Source of the DNA: Acidimicrobiaceae bacterium
GTDB taxonomy: Bacteria > Actinomycetota > Acidimicrobiia > Acidimicrobiales > Palsa-688
Assembly (NCBI GenBank): GCA_003156795.1
Contig: PMHU01000324.1
Location: 1 to 5,097 of the forward strand
DNA: 5,097 nucleotides
Direction: 5' to 3'
The position numbers and the translations under genes are program-made. Shown piece after piece: positions 1 to 5,097 of this stretch (positions are counted from its first letter, which is position 1; each line of letters starts with the position of its first letter). Under the pieces are notes generated by a model. That model was not told the DNA's origin, made no database searches, and saw only the letters and a list, made by a program, of their open reading frames with translations.

Positions 1-411
1 GGCGGCGGCGCCGGCGCCGGCGGCCCGGGGGGAGCCGGTGGCGCGGGCGGCAACGGTGGCGAAAACCTCGTCAGCGGGGTGTCAGGCGGGGCCGGCGGAA
101 ACGGTGCTCGCGGCGGCGCTGGCGCCAACGGGGCGGTCGGGGGCAACGGCGGCGACGCAACCGGAGGCGCGGTCTGGACGGTGCACGGAGGGTTCGCTGG
201 CTCGACCGACACCTTCACCTCCGACGTGGTTACCCCGGGTTCCGGTGCCACGCCGGGAGGAACGGGCGGTGCGGCAGGGACGGGCGGACGCGGCGGTTTC
301 TACGGCGGAAGCGGTTCCGGCGCCAACGGTACTGCCGGAGCGAACGGCAGCTCTGGCACAACTGGAAACGCGGGAACCGACGGTACGGCCACTGACCCGG
401 ATTCGAATTGA
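1..411 (+). CDS. Glycine-rich PGRS-like repeat protein, C-terminal part (5' end outside window)
   Basis: The frame is open from base 1 and ends at TGA 409-411, giving 136 visible residues; the start lies upstream of the window. More than a third of the residues are Gly, with Ala, Asn, Thr and Ser making up most of the rest. Units of the form GGA/GGN/GAN/GTA repeat with a strict three-residue period: about 7-21, 29-52 (eight triplets) and 107-130 (eight triplets). A less repetitive island with Trp59, Phe65 and Phe72 interrupts them, and the tail (TATDPDSN) is acidic and polar. Proteins of this composition (mycobacterial PE-PGRS tails, other Gly-rich surface proteins) are usually exported or wall-associated, but the N-terminus that would show a PE domain or signal peptide is missing. 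No LPXTG motif or terminal membrane anchor is visible. The frame is chosen over the Arg-rich alternatives because only it gives the regular repeat. Function is unknown. Confidence 0.72.
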   Translation, partial: GGGAGAGGPGGAGGAGGNGGENLVSGVSGGAGGNGARGGAGANGAVGGNGGDATGGAVWTVHGGFAGSTDTFTSDVVTPGSGATPGGTGGAAGTGGRGGFYGGSGSGANGTAGANGSSGTTGNAGTDGTATDPDSN

Positions 412-447
412 TCGTGCGGGCCGTAGCCGGCTGTTGTCCCGCTGGGG

Positions 448-477
448 CCGATGGGCCTTGTCCGCGACGGCCATCGG
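448..477. terminator. Candidate hairpin terminator between convergent genes
   Basis: The arms CCGATGG (448-454) and CCATCGG (471-477) are perfectly complementary. Allowing one bulged G at 455, two more G-C pairs (456-457 with 469-470) extend the stem to nine pairs around an 11-nt loop. It lies 36 bp past the stop of the glycine-rich gene and 16 bp past the stop of the ATPase gene, where a bidirectional terminator would be expected. On the plus strand it is followed by a weak T-containing stretch (CTGTCTTTG, about 483-491). The minus strand has no U-tract after it. Found by eye; folding energy was not computed. Confidence 0.4.
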
Positions 478-493
478 GAACTCCTGTCTTTGA

Positions 494-2185
494 TTAGGTG
501 GTGACGCGAATGATTTCCTCGAAGGACGTCTGCCCGGCGGCCGCCTTCATGAGCCCGTCGGCCCGCATGGACAACATCCCGTCCTTGGCGGCAACGGCAC
601 GTAACGCCTCGACCGACCTGTTGGCGAGGATCACTTCCCGGATTTCGGGAGTGACGCGCAGGAGCTCGTGCACGGCGAAACGGCCGCGATAGCCGGTTCC
701 ATTGCAGTCGGGGCAACCCTGGTGTCGGTATAGCGATTCCGGCGCGGGCAAACCGGTGAGCTCCCAGTCCGCCGCCATGAGTTCGAACTCGGTCGGTGCG
801 TACTCCTCGCGACAGTGAAGGCATAGTCCGCGCGTGAGCCGCTGTGCGACGACGCAGTCCAACGACGAGGCGACCAGATAGGGCTGCAGTCCCATCTCCA
901 CAAGCCTGATCGGCGCGGATGCGGCGTCATTGGTGTGCATGGTGGAAAGCACCAAATGGCCGGTGAGAGCAGCCTCGGCGTGGATCCGTGCCGTCTCTGC
1001 GTCACGAATCTCGCCGACTAGAATGACGTCAGGATCACAGCGGAGTATCGCTCGAAGGGCTCGGTCGAATGTCAATCCCGCGGCCTCGGCCACCTGCATC
1101 TGTTTTATCCCGTCGATCTGATATTCGACGGGATTCTCAACCGTCACGATGTTCTGATCGGAACGGTTGATCTTTGCGACGGCGGCGTACAACGTCGTGG
1201 TCTTGCCCGAACCCGTGGGACCGGTGACCAACACCTCTCCCCATGGTTTGTTGTAAGCGGCCTCGAAGCGAGCCAGGGTGTCGGGATTGAAGCCGAGGTC
1301 GGCGATGTCGAGTAGGCCACGGCTGGTGTCCAGCAAACGAAGCACGACCGCCTCGCCGAGCGAGGTTGGCAGAGTTCCGACCCGAACGTCAATCGGCACC
1401 CCTGAGACTGTCAATGACATTCTCCCGTCCTGGGGAACCCTACGCACCGCGATATTCATGTCCGCCATCACTTTCAGCCTCGCCGTCGCCGAGGTCAGCA
1501 GAGCTGAGTCCACGGTGAGGACGTCGTGCAGCATGCCGTCGACTCGGAAGCGGACCCGGCCTCCTGACAGAGTTGCCTCCAGATGAATGTCAGACGCTTG
1601 CTCGTTGAGAGCTCGCGCCAATAGCTGGTCGATGAACCGAACGACAGGACGGTCATCCCCGATGGCGGCCGGAGTGGGGGTCACCGATACTGTCGCGGCG
1701 CCCCCGCCGTCGGGCGAGTGCACCTGCCATGCAGCGTCTATCGCCTGCTCGAGTTGATCAGTCTGAGCGACCACGAAGCGGGCGGTGGTTCCCGCCACGC
1801 TTTGCAGGTCATCGAGGGCGGTCAAGTTAGCCGGGTCATCGATAGCGATAACGAGTTCGCCGTCTTCGAACCCCAGAGGCAAGGCGTGAAGACGGCGAGC
1901 CAGGCCCTCCGGCACCCTGATCACCGCGGCGGGGTCCGGGACCACGGTACCGAGATCGACGACCGTCATATCGAAGATGCTGGCTAGCCCCTGAGCCAGA
2001 CCGTAGGCGCCGATCTTCTCGCGCGATAGGAGAATCTGGCCGAGGCGCTCACCCGTATTGGCCTGCTCCTCGAGCGCCTCAGCAAGATCAAAGGCGCCGA
2101 CCGACCCGGCGTCAACCAAGGCATCACCGAGATAGCGTTGTCCGTCGCGCCGATAAGACGCGGGCCGCCCTAGGGAAGTCGTCAT
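494..2185 (-). CDS. pilB: GspE/PulE/PilB-type secretion/pilus assembly ATPase
   Basis: A complete 563-aa hexameric motor ATPase of the type II secretion/type IV pilus extension family. It would sit on the cytoplasmic face of the membrane and drive pilin or pseudopilin assembly through a PilC/GspF-like platform. Residues about 17-155 are an N-terminal MshEN/T2SSE_N-like region with two LGxxLxxxxxI-type units. The N2 domain carries ASDIHLEA (197-204). The motor shows Walker A GPTGSGKTT (322-330), the Asp-box region VENPVEY (349-355), Walker B DPDVILVGEIRD (384-395) with catalytic Glu392, and the His box TGHLVLSTMHTND (408-420). The zinc-binding tetracysteine is C455xxC458 and C491xxC494, typical of PilB/GspE rather than PilT. 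All key residues are present. The ATG at 2183-2185 is the first possible start, because an in-frame TAG (2192-2194) lies three codons upstream. Both neighbours are on the opposite strand, so it appears monocistronic. pilB is preferred over gspE on length and the double N-terminal unit, but the distinction is not certain. Confidence 0.96.
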   Translation of the reverse strand: MTTSLGRPASYRRDGQRYLGDALVDAGSVGAFDLAEALEEQANTGERLGQILLSREKIGAYGLAQGLASIFDMTVVDLGTVVPDPAAVIRVPEGLARRLHALPLGFEDGELVIAIDDPANLTALDDLQSVAGTTARFVVAQTDQLEQAIDAAWQVHSPDGGGAATVSVTPTPAAIGDDRPVVRFIDQLLARALNEQASDIHLEATLSGGRVRFRVDGMLHDVLTVDSALLTSATARLKVMADMNIAVRRVPQDGRMSLTVSGVPIDVRVGTLPTSLGEAVVLRLLDTSRGLLDIADLGFNPDTLARFEAAYNKPWGEVLVTGPTGSGKTTTLYAAVAKINRSDQNIVTVENPVEYQIDGIKQMQVAEAAGLTFDRALRAILRCDPDVILVGEIRDAETARIHAEAALTGHLVLSTMHTNDAASAPIRLVEMGLQPYLVASSLDCVVAQRLTRGLCLHCREEYAPTEFELMAADWELTGLPAPESLYRHQGCPDCNGTGYRGRFAVHELLRVTPEIREVILANRSVEALRAVAAKDGMLSMRADGLMKAAAGQTSFEEIIRVTT

Positions 2186-2187
2186 CT

Positions 2188-2193
2188 CCTCCT
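2188..2193 (-). promoter_or_regulatory. Ribosome binding site of the pilB-like gene, unusually close to the start
   Basis: On the minus strand a perfect AGGAGG lies only 2 nt before the ATG at 2185; the usual spacing is about 5-9 nt. The in-frame TAG at 2192-2194 overlaps this site and rules out any upstream start. The next in-frame Met codon falls far inside the N-terminal domain, so the ATG is retained despite the tight spacing. No convincing -10/-35 pair was found in the 71-bp divergent gap. Confidence 0.55.
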
Positions 2194-2256
2194 ATCGTCG
2201 CGGTCCGGGCGACCAAACAGGGCCGAAAGTCACATTGTCGAGGGCCTACCGGAGAG

Positions 2257-3096
2257 GTGACAGGCCAGGGACTCCACGAGGCGCCGACCTTGGTTCGACC
2301 ACCGCAACAGCTGAAAGCCGCCGCTCACGGTGTCGTTGTGGCTCCTCCAGCGAGGCCCAGCGCTCCGATGTCGGCCACAAGGCGGCCCGTGCTCGGACAC
2401 ACCCATACCGCGACTCCAGATCGCACCTCAGCGTTCAAAGGATGCGAGTGCGGGTGGTCCGGGCACTGCGGCCACGCCGGAGTCCAGCCTCGATCCCACA
2501 AGTTCTCTATCACTTCGTCTTGGACATCGTTAGCGACCCTGACGACCCGCTCGGCCAACGGGGCGGACACCGCTATCACTTCGGGAAGCTCATTCACGAC
2601 GGCTCTGATAGGCGGAGACCTGTGGGACTGGGGCAACAACTCCAACGGCGAACTCGGCGCCAACCTGTCCAGCTCGTATTCCCCTGTCGCCGTGCAGGTA
2701 CTGGGCCTGACCGACATCGTTTCCTTTGCCGCTGGGGGTAACAGCGGCTCTACGGGCCACCAGCTAGCAGCCACCAGTAACGGAACGCTGTGGGGATGGG
2801 GCGACGACCGATACGGCCAGCTCGGTGACGGAAAGACCAAAAAGACCGTATCTTCACCGATCAAGGCGAAACTGCTGTCTGGGGCGACTGCCGGGAGCAC
2901 CATCACTGGGTTGGCGTGCGGAGCGGACGACTCCTTCGTGCTCGACGCGGCTGGCGACCTCTATGCGATCGGCGAGAACAAGCTCGGATCCCTCGGTGAC
3001 GGGGGCACCGCGAACACGACAACGCCGATCCTTATCGACAGTGCAGTCGACATGGTGTCGACGACGTCCGACAACGCCCTGGACTACCACCCCTAA
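2257..3096 (+). CDS. RCC1-repeat (regulator of chromosome condensation-like) protein, apparently truncated propeller
   Basis: The reading frame encodes 279 aa ending at TAA 3094-3096. Three RCC1-type units are clear: LWDWGNNSNGELG (122-134), LWGWGDDRYGQLGDG (178-192) and LYAIGENKLGSLGDG (235-249), spaced 56 and 57 residues apart as expected for RCC1 blades. Each is followed by a P-V/I segment and a weaker version of the usual AAGxxHxxAL strand. A full RCC1 fold has seven blades. Here the third unit breaks off in its last strand (VSTTSDNALDYHP, stop), and none of the three downstream frames continues the repeat. A partial strand (AITSGSSFTTAL, 106-117) precedes blade 1. Residues 1 to about 85 are Pro/Arg/His/Cys-containing, show no repeat, no signal peptide and no recognised domain, and may not be translated. 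The GTG at 2257 has GGAG (2251-2254) only 2 nt upstream, and the frame stays open further upstream, so the start is weak. Bacterial RCC1 proteins are usually secreted or surface binding modules; here it may be a gene remnant. Confidence 0.68.
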   Translation: MTGQGLHEAPTLVRPPQQLKAAAHGVVVAPPARPSAPMSATRRPVLGHTHTATPDRTSAFKGCECGWSGHCGHAGVQPRSHKFSITSSWTSLATLTTRSANGADTAITSGSSFTTALIGGDLWDWGNNSNGELGANLSSSYSPVAVQVLGLTDIVSFAAGGNSGSTGHQLAATSNGTLWGWGDDRYGQLGDGKTKKTVSSPIKAKLLSGATAGSTITGLACGADDSFVLDAAGDLYAIGENKLGSLGDGGTANTTTPILIDSAVDMVSTTSDNALDYHP

Positions 3097-3245
3097 CCCC
3101 CACCGCGTTCACCCTCTCGGCCAGCTCGCTCGACCGCACCTGGGTCGGGTTGGCGGAGCGGGAGCGGGAGCGGCTTGGTTCTGTTCTCGTCATCATCATG
3201 GGCACACCCGGCGTCGCGAGCGCGGATGAGGCAATATAGATCGCC
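3097..3245. other. Intergenic gap, no gene supported
   Basis: The 149 bp between the RCC1 frame and the next plus-strand gene hold no supported gene. The frame of the downstream gene is open here but is closed by TAG 3237-3239, just before that gene's first GTG, and its translation shows nothing recognisable. The only visible structure is the short GGAGCG repeat. No terminator with a T-tract and no convincing promoter was seen. Confidence 0.5.
3155..3173 (+). repeat. Three tandem GGAGCG hexamers
   Basis: GGAGCG occurs three times in direct succession (3155-3160, 3161-3166, 3167-3172) plus one further G, between the RCC1 frame and the 3246 gene. It is a simple microsatellite-like tract. No function is evident. 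Confidence 0.8.
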
Positions 3246-3797
3246 GTGGAGGCTGGCTATATAACGCCTTGCCGCCGAGCGCCCGATGGGGCTTTCGTGG
3301 TCATCGACCAAGGGGTTTCGGGCCGCGGTACCGATAGGCACGTTCTGGTCCTGGCTGATCCCCCCCTGGCGGCACCGGCTCCGGAACTGCGCGTGGTGTT
3401 CACAGAATCCAGCTGGGGCGGTTGGCACGTCCAGCTTCAAAGCGCGACCCACGTCGTTGCGAGCTTCCCTGTGCTTCACCACGCCGAAGCGCACCTCGCA
3501 GAGTCCTCGGACCCGTGGATGCCTCTACCCGATCGCGAGGGCTTCGCCTGGGAGGATGCCGACCAGGGTTGGTGCCTATGGATTTGCAGGAGCGGTGAGG
3601 ATGTCTACCTGTTCGAGAGCAACCACGATGATCTGTTGATGCTGTCGGGTGTCCATGTTGCTGAACCGATGCCTGCGCCCGGAAGCGTCGTCGTGGGCGG
3701 AACCGAGTCGACGTGGTCTCGTTGCGAGCTAGCTGCCTTCAGGGACGCGTGGAGTGCAGCGCAGACCGAAGCTCGCCGTCTGCTCGCGGGCAGCTAA
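3246..3797 (+). CDS. Unrecognised Trp-rich hypothetical protein (183 aa)
   Basis: I do not recognise this family. The frame runs from GTG 3246 to TAA 3795-3797 and its second half has convincing coding character: GC-biased third positions and balanced, globular composition. Eight tryptophans occur in 183 residues (57, 60, 91, 102, 109, 112, 157, 169), with a dense aromatic/acidic core FAWEDADQGWCLWIC (100-114) followed by GEDVYLFESNHDDLLML (117-133). The last 25 residues (ELAAFRDAWSAAQTEARRLL, 161-180) look like an amphipathic helix. There is no signal peptide or membrane segment, so it is probably cytosolic. The start is uncertain. GTG 3246 is the first start after the in-frame TAG 3237-3239, but the nearest GAGG (3228-3231) is 14 nt away. 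Later GTGs at 3297, 3393 and 3396 are alternatives, and residues 1-45 are the least protein-like part. A small alpha/beta immunity-type protein is conceivable but there is no specific evidence for it. Confidence 0.65.
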   Translation: MEAGYITPCRRAPDGAFVVIDQGVSGRGTDRHVLVLADPPLAAPAPELRVVFTESSWGGWHVQLQSATHVVASFPVLHHAEAHLAESSDPWMPLPDREGFAWEDADQGWCLWICRSGEDVYLFESNHDDLLMLSGVHVAEPMPAPGSVVVGGTESTWSRCELAAFRDAWSAAQTEARRLLAGS

Positions 3798-3864
3798 GGA
3801 ACACCAATGCGTCAGTCCCGGCGCCGGCCGCGGCGTCTCCGAGGTCATCTCGCCCCGCGCCCGA

Positions 3865-3896
3865 GTCGCTCGGCTCCGATTCTCCCGACGAGCGAC
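3865..3896. terminator. Candidate hairpin between convergent genes
   Basis: GTCGCTCG (3865-3872) and CGAGCGAC (3889-3896) form a perfect 8-bp inverted repeat with a 16-nt loop. It ends 4 bp past the stop of the minus-strand gene and lies 67 bp past the stop of the plus-strand gene. A competing small hairpin, CCGAG-TCG-CTCGG (3861-3873), overlaps the left arm. There is no T-tract on either side, so this is a structural candidate and not a classical intrinsic terminator. Confidence 0.35.
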
Positions 3897-3900
3897 GTAG

Positions 3901-4524
3901 CTACTGCATGCGCGTCTGGAGGGTCTGGGCTCCTTCGCCCGACAGGTCCTCGAGCGCCGCCTTGCGTCCTGACATGACGAGGATGAGCGACGCCAACGGG
4001 CCCTCTACGGAAGGGCCATCTCCCGCCGACCAGTCCAAGTCCGTTGCTGACATGCGCAGACCCGCAATGCGCTTCTTGGCTTGCAGCGGGAAGCCGACTT
4101 GCTTTGCCGTGTCGGCCACCTTCAACAACGTGGCCTCCGGCGCGCTCCGGGTCGTGCCCGTCGGTCGACGGATGTCGCCGCTGTGACACACAAGGTCGAG
4201 GAGCATGATCTCGGGCTTCGCCCCCGGCGGCGTGCGATGCATCCCGATCGTCTTCTTGAACTGCCCCAGCAGCTCGTCGGGAGGCACCGCCCCCAAGGCC
4301 AGGCCTTCACGGGCCATACAGCGGTTGAAGCTCATGCCGCTCTTGAGCATCCCCCCAAGGAACGGGCCCATCTTCACATCCGCCCCGCCGACCAGGTGGC
4401 CGACGACATGGCGTACCTTCCACTCGGTGCACAAAGACTGGGCGTCCCACTTACTCTCGTCAAAGGTAGCCAAGTCGTCAGCCAGCGCGGAACGCTCCTC
4501 GTCGATCACCTGCCACGTATCCAT
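3901..4524 (-). CDS. Maleylpyruvate isomerase family mycothiol-dependent protein (DinB-like, TIGR03083-type)
   Basis: A 207-aa protein with the DinB/MDMPI four-helix fold signature. This family includes mycothiol-dependent maleylpyruvate isomerase and many actinobacterial relatives of unknown substrate, so the exact reaction cannot be assigned. CTEWKVRHVVGHLVG (32-46) matches the conserved T-E-W-x-V-x-D/H-V-V-x-H-L segment, with His43 the expected metal ligand. LLDLVCHSGDIRRPTG (108-123) matches the second motif, with His114 and an acidic residue four positions earlier. That residue is Asp110, where C. glutamicum maleylpyruvate isomerase has Glu. The C-terminal part TDLDWSAGDGPSVEGPLASL (161-180) and the following SGR and ALEDLSGEG are also family-typical. 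Start: an in-frame ATG at 4578 would add 18 residues, but the ATG at 4522-4524 has a strong ribosome binding site and begins where family members normally begin, so it is preferred. The gene lies 139 bp downstream of the Vgb-like gene on the same strand, with a hairpin between, so it probably has its own promoter. Confidence 0.9.
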   Translation of the reverse strand: MDTWQVIDEERSALADDLATFDESKWDAQSLCTEWKVRHVVGHLVGGADVKMGPFLGGMLKSGMSFNRCMAREGLALGAVPPDELLGQFKKTIGMHRTPPGAKPEIMLLDLVCHSGDIRRPTGTTRSAPEATLLKVADTAKQVGFPLQAKKRIAGLRMSATDLDWSAGDGPSVEGPLASLILVMSGRKAALEDLSGEGAQTLQTRMQ

Positions 4525-4528
4525 GACC

Positions 4529-4534
4529 ACCTCC
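4529..4534 (-). promoter_or_regulatory. Ribosome binding site deciding the start of the DinB/MDMPI-family gene
   Basis: On the minus strand GGAGGT lies 4 nt before the ATG at 4524. The alternative ATG at 4578 has no purine-rich site of this quality, so this element supports the shorter 207-aa product. Confidence 0.7.
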
Positions 4535-4634
4535 ATCTCCGAAATTCGCGAGTAGCCGGACTCCCGCGGGCCTGGCACGAGGGTATCGAGCCCCCGGCTT
4601 GGGATGCCCGTTTCCTGACATATCGTTCCATACG

Positions 4635-4651
4635 GCGCTCCTACCGAGCGC
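4635..4651. terminator. Candidate hairpin after the Vgb-like gene
   Basis: GCGCTC (4635-4640) and GAGCGC (4646-4651) form a perfect 6-bp stem with a 5-nt loop. It starts 12 bp past the stop codon of the minus-strand Vgb-like gene, where a terminator would be expected. No U-tract follows on the minus strand, so termination by it is uncertain. The rest of the 4525-4663 gap shows only the ribosome binding site. Confidence 0.35.
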
Positions 4652-4663
4652 GCTGGACCGCGT

Positions 4664-5097
4664 CTAGGTCAAAGTGAAGGTCGTCGAAGCCTTCGTCTTG
4701 GGCGTAGTACTGCCGCCCTTCGCCTTCGCCGTGTGAGCCCCCTCCGACCCGGCGTTGCTCCCTGAAGGTATCTGCCCCGTACACTTGAAGGAACCGTCAT
4801 CGCCGATGGTCGAGGTGCAGATTGCCACCTTGGTCGGATTCGGTGCCGACAGGCCGGTCTTGTAGGTCACCTTGACGCTGTCACCAGAGCCGAACCCGGT
4901 GCCCGACGCCGTCACCGACCCGCCTGGCTTTCCCGAGCTCGGTGACACGGTAAGCGTCGGTGCGCCGGTGTAGCTCGAGACGTCCCCGCTGATCGTGATG
5001 CGCCCGATCGAGTTACCCCGGTAGTTGGTGAACCACAGGGCGCCGTCGGGGCCAGGGGTGATCTCGTTGGGGTCGTCGATGCTCGAGCCGGTGTAGT
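4664..5097 (-). CDS. Streptogramin lyase (Vgb)-like beta-propeller protein with C-terminal Ig-like domain (5' end outside window)
   Basis: The frame is open from the right edge of the window to TAG 4664-4666, giving 143 visible residues; the N-terminus is missing. Visible residues 1-44 form one virginiamycin B lyase-type propeller unit, with the signature ITPGPDGALWFTN (12-24) followed by GNSIGRITISG (27-37). Such units normally repeat six or seven times upstream. A linker then leads to an Ig-like domain starting SPSSGKPGGSVTASGTGF (51-68), the common SPxSGxPGxxVTVxGxGF pattern of secreted actinobacterial and chloroflexal proteins. Cys93 and Cys105 within it could form a disulfide, which fits export. 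The Thr/Lys/Ser-rich tail has no sorting signal or membrane anchor. A GTG at 4946-4948 is internal (Val50 of the visible part) and is not a start. In true Vgb the active site opens streptogramin B lactones. Those residues would lie in the unseen part, and most proteins with this repeat are uncharacterised secreted propellers, so resistance function should not be assumed. Confidence 0.82.
   Translation of the reverse strand, partial: YTGSSIDDPNEITPGPDGALWFTNYRGNSIGRITISGDVSSYTGAPTLTVSPSSGKPGGSVTASGTGFGSGDSVKVTYKTGLSAPNPTKVAICTSTIGDDGSFKCTGQIPSGSNAGSEGAHTAKAKGGSTTPKTKASTTFTLT

Noticed and set aside
38..493. Plus-strand frame rich in Arg, Thr and Pro overlapping the glycine-rich gene
   Set aside because: Its composition is what a Gly-rich, GC-rich coding frame gives when read out of phase; no motif, and the Gly frame has clear repeat structure.
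300..824. 174-aa minus-strand open frame
   Set aside because: It overlaps the conserved C-terminal domain of the ATPase in another frame and is Arg/Pro-rich without motifs.
2235..2741. 168-aa plus-strand frame as an alternative N-terminal part of the RCC1 gene through a frameshift
   Set aside because: I looked for RCC1-like residues in this frame before 2620 and saw none. The partial strand before blade 1 is already in the same frame as the blades, so no frameshift is needed.
3155..3173. CRISPR-like or regulatory repeat array
   Set aside because: It is only three contiguous hexamers without spacers; a simple tandem repeat is the adequate description.
3000..3239. Open frame upstream of the 183-aa gene, as if TAG 3237-3239 were a nonsense mutation splitting a longer gene
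   Set aside because: The translation of this stretch is low-complexity and shows no continuity with the downstream protein; no start with a ribosome binding site was seen.
3093..3494. 133-aa minus-strand frame
   Set aside because: It lies antisense to the 183-aa gene and the gap before it, has unusual Arg/His/Pro content and no domain; treated as a shadow.
3713..4186. 157-aa plus-strand frame bridging the convergent gap
   Set aside because: Most of it is antisense to the well-supported DinB/MDMPI gene and it has Ser/Arg-rich shadow composition.
4081..4677. 198-aa plus-strand frame
   Set aside because: It is fully antisense to the DinB/MDMPI gene and its leader; no motif seen.
4664..5097. 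Streptogramin resistance gene (vgb)
   Set aside because: Only one propeller unit and an Ig-like tail are visible, catalytic positions are not in the window, and the architecture suggests a secreted protein.

Overview
The window is GC-rich, with coding regions that prefer G or C at third positions. It looks like a chromosomal or metagenomic fragment of an actinobacterium. The best lineage clue is the minus-strand gene at 3901-4524, whose product belongs to the mycothiol-dependent maleylpyruvate isomerase/DinB-like family, because mycothiol is the actinobacterial low-molecular-weight thiol. A GspE/PilB-type ATPase together with glycine-rich, RCC1-like and streptogramin-lyase-like repeat proteins would suit a deep-branching group such as Acidimicrobiia or Thermoleophilia. 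That finer placement is inference only.

Layout: (1) 1-411, plus strand: the 3' end of a glycine-rich, PGRS-like protein whose start lies outside the window. (2) 412-493: a short convergent gap with a hairpin at 448-477. (3) 494-2185, minus strand: a complete PilB/GspE-type secretion ATPase. (4) 2186-2256: a 71-bp divergent gap. (5) 2257-3096, plus strand: an RCC1-repeat protein with only about two and a half blades, which looks truncated. (6) 3097-3245: a non-coding gap with a small GGAGCG repeat. (7) 3246-3797, plus strand: an unrecognised, Trp-rich 183-aa protein. (8) 3798-3900: a convergent gap with a hairpin. (9) 3901-4524, minus strand: the DinB/MDMPI-family protein. (10) 4525-4663: a gap with a hairpin and a strong ribosome binding site. 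(11) 4664-5097, minus strand: the 3' end of a Vgb-like beta-propeller protein with a C-terminal Ig-like domain.

The genes do not form an obvious operon. Every neighbour of the pilus ATPase is on the opposite strand, so no pilC, pilT or pilin gene is co-transcribed with it here. Three of the six genes encode repeat-built, probably extracytoplasmic proteins (glycine-rich, RCC1, Vgb/Ig-like), and the ATPase powers assembly of surface fibres or secretion. A cell-surface theme is therefore possible but unproven. I see no tRNA, rRNA, CRISPR, insertion sequence or attachment site, and nothing that amounts to a defensible new multi-gene system. The observations most worth checking are the periodic glycine-rich tail, the truncated RCC1 gene, the unrecognised Trp-rich protein and the propeller/Ig-like fusion.
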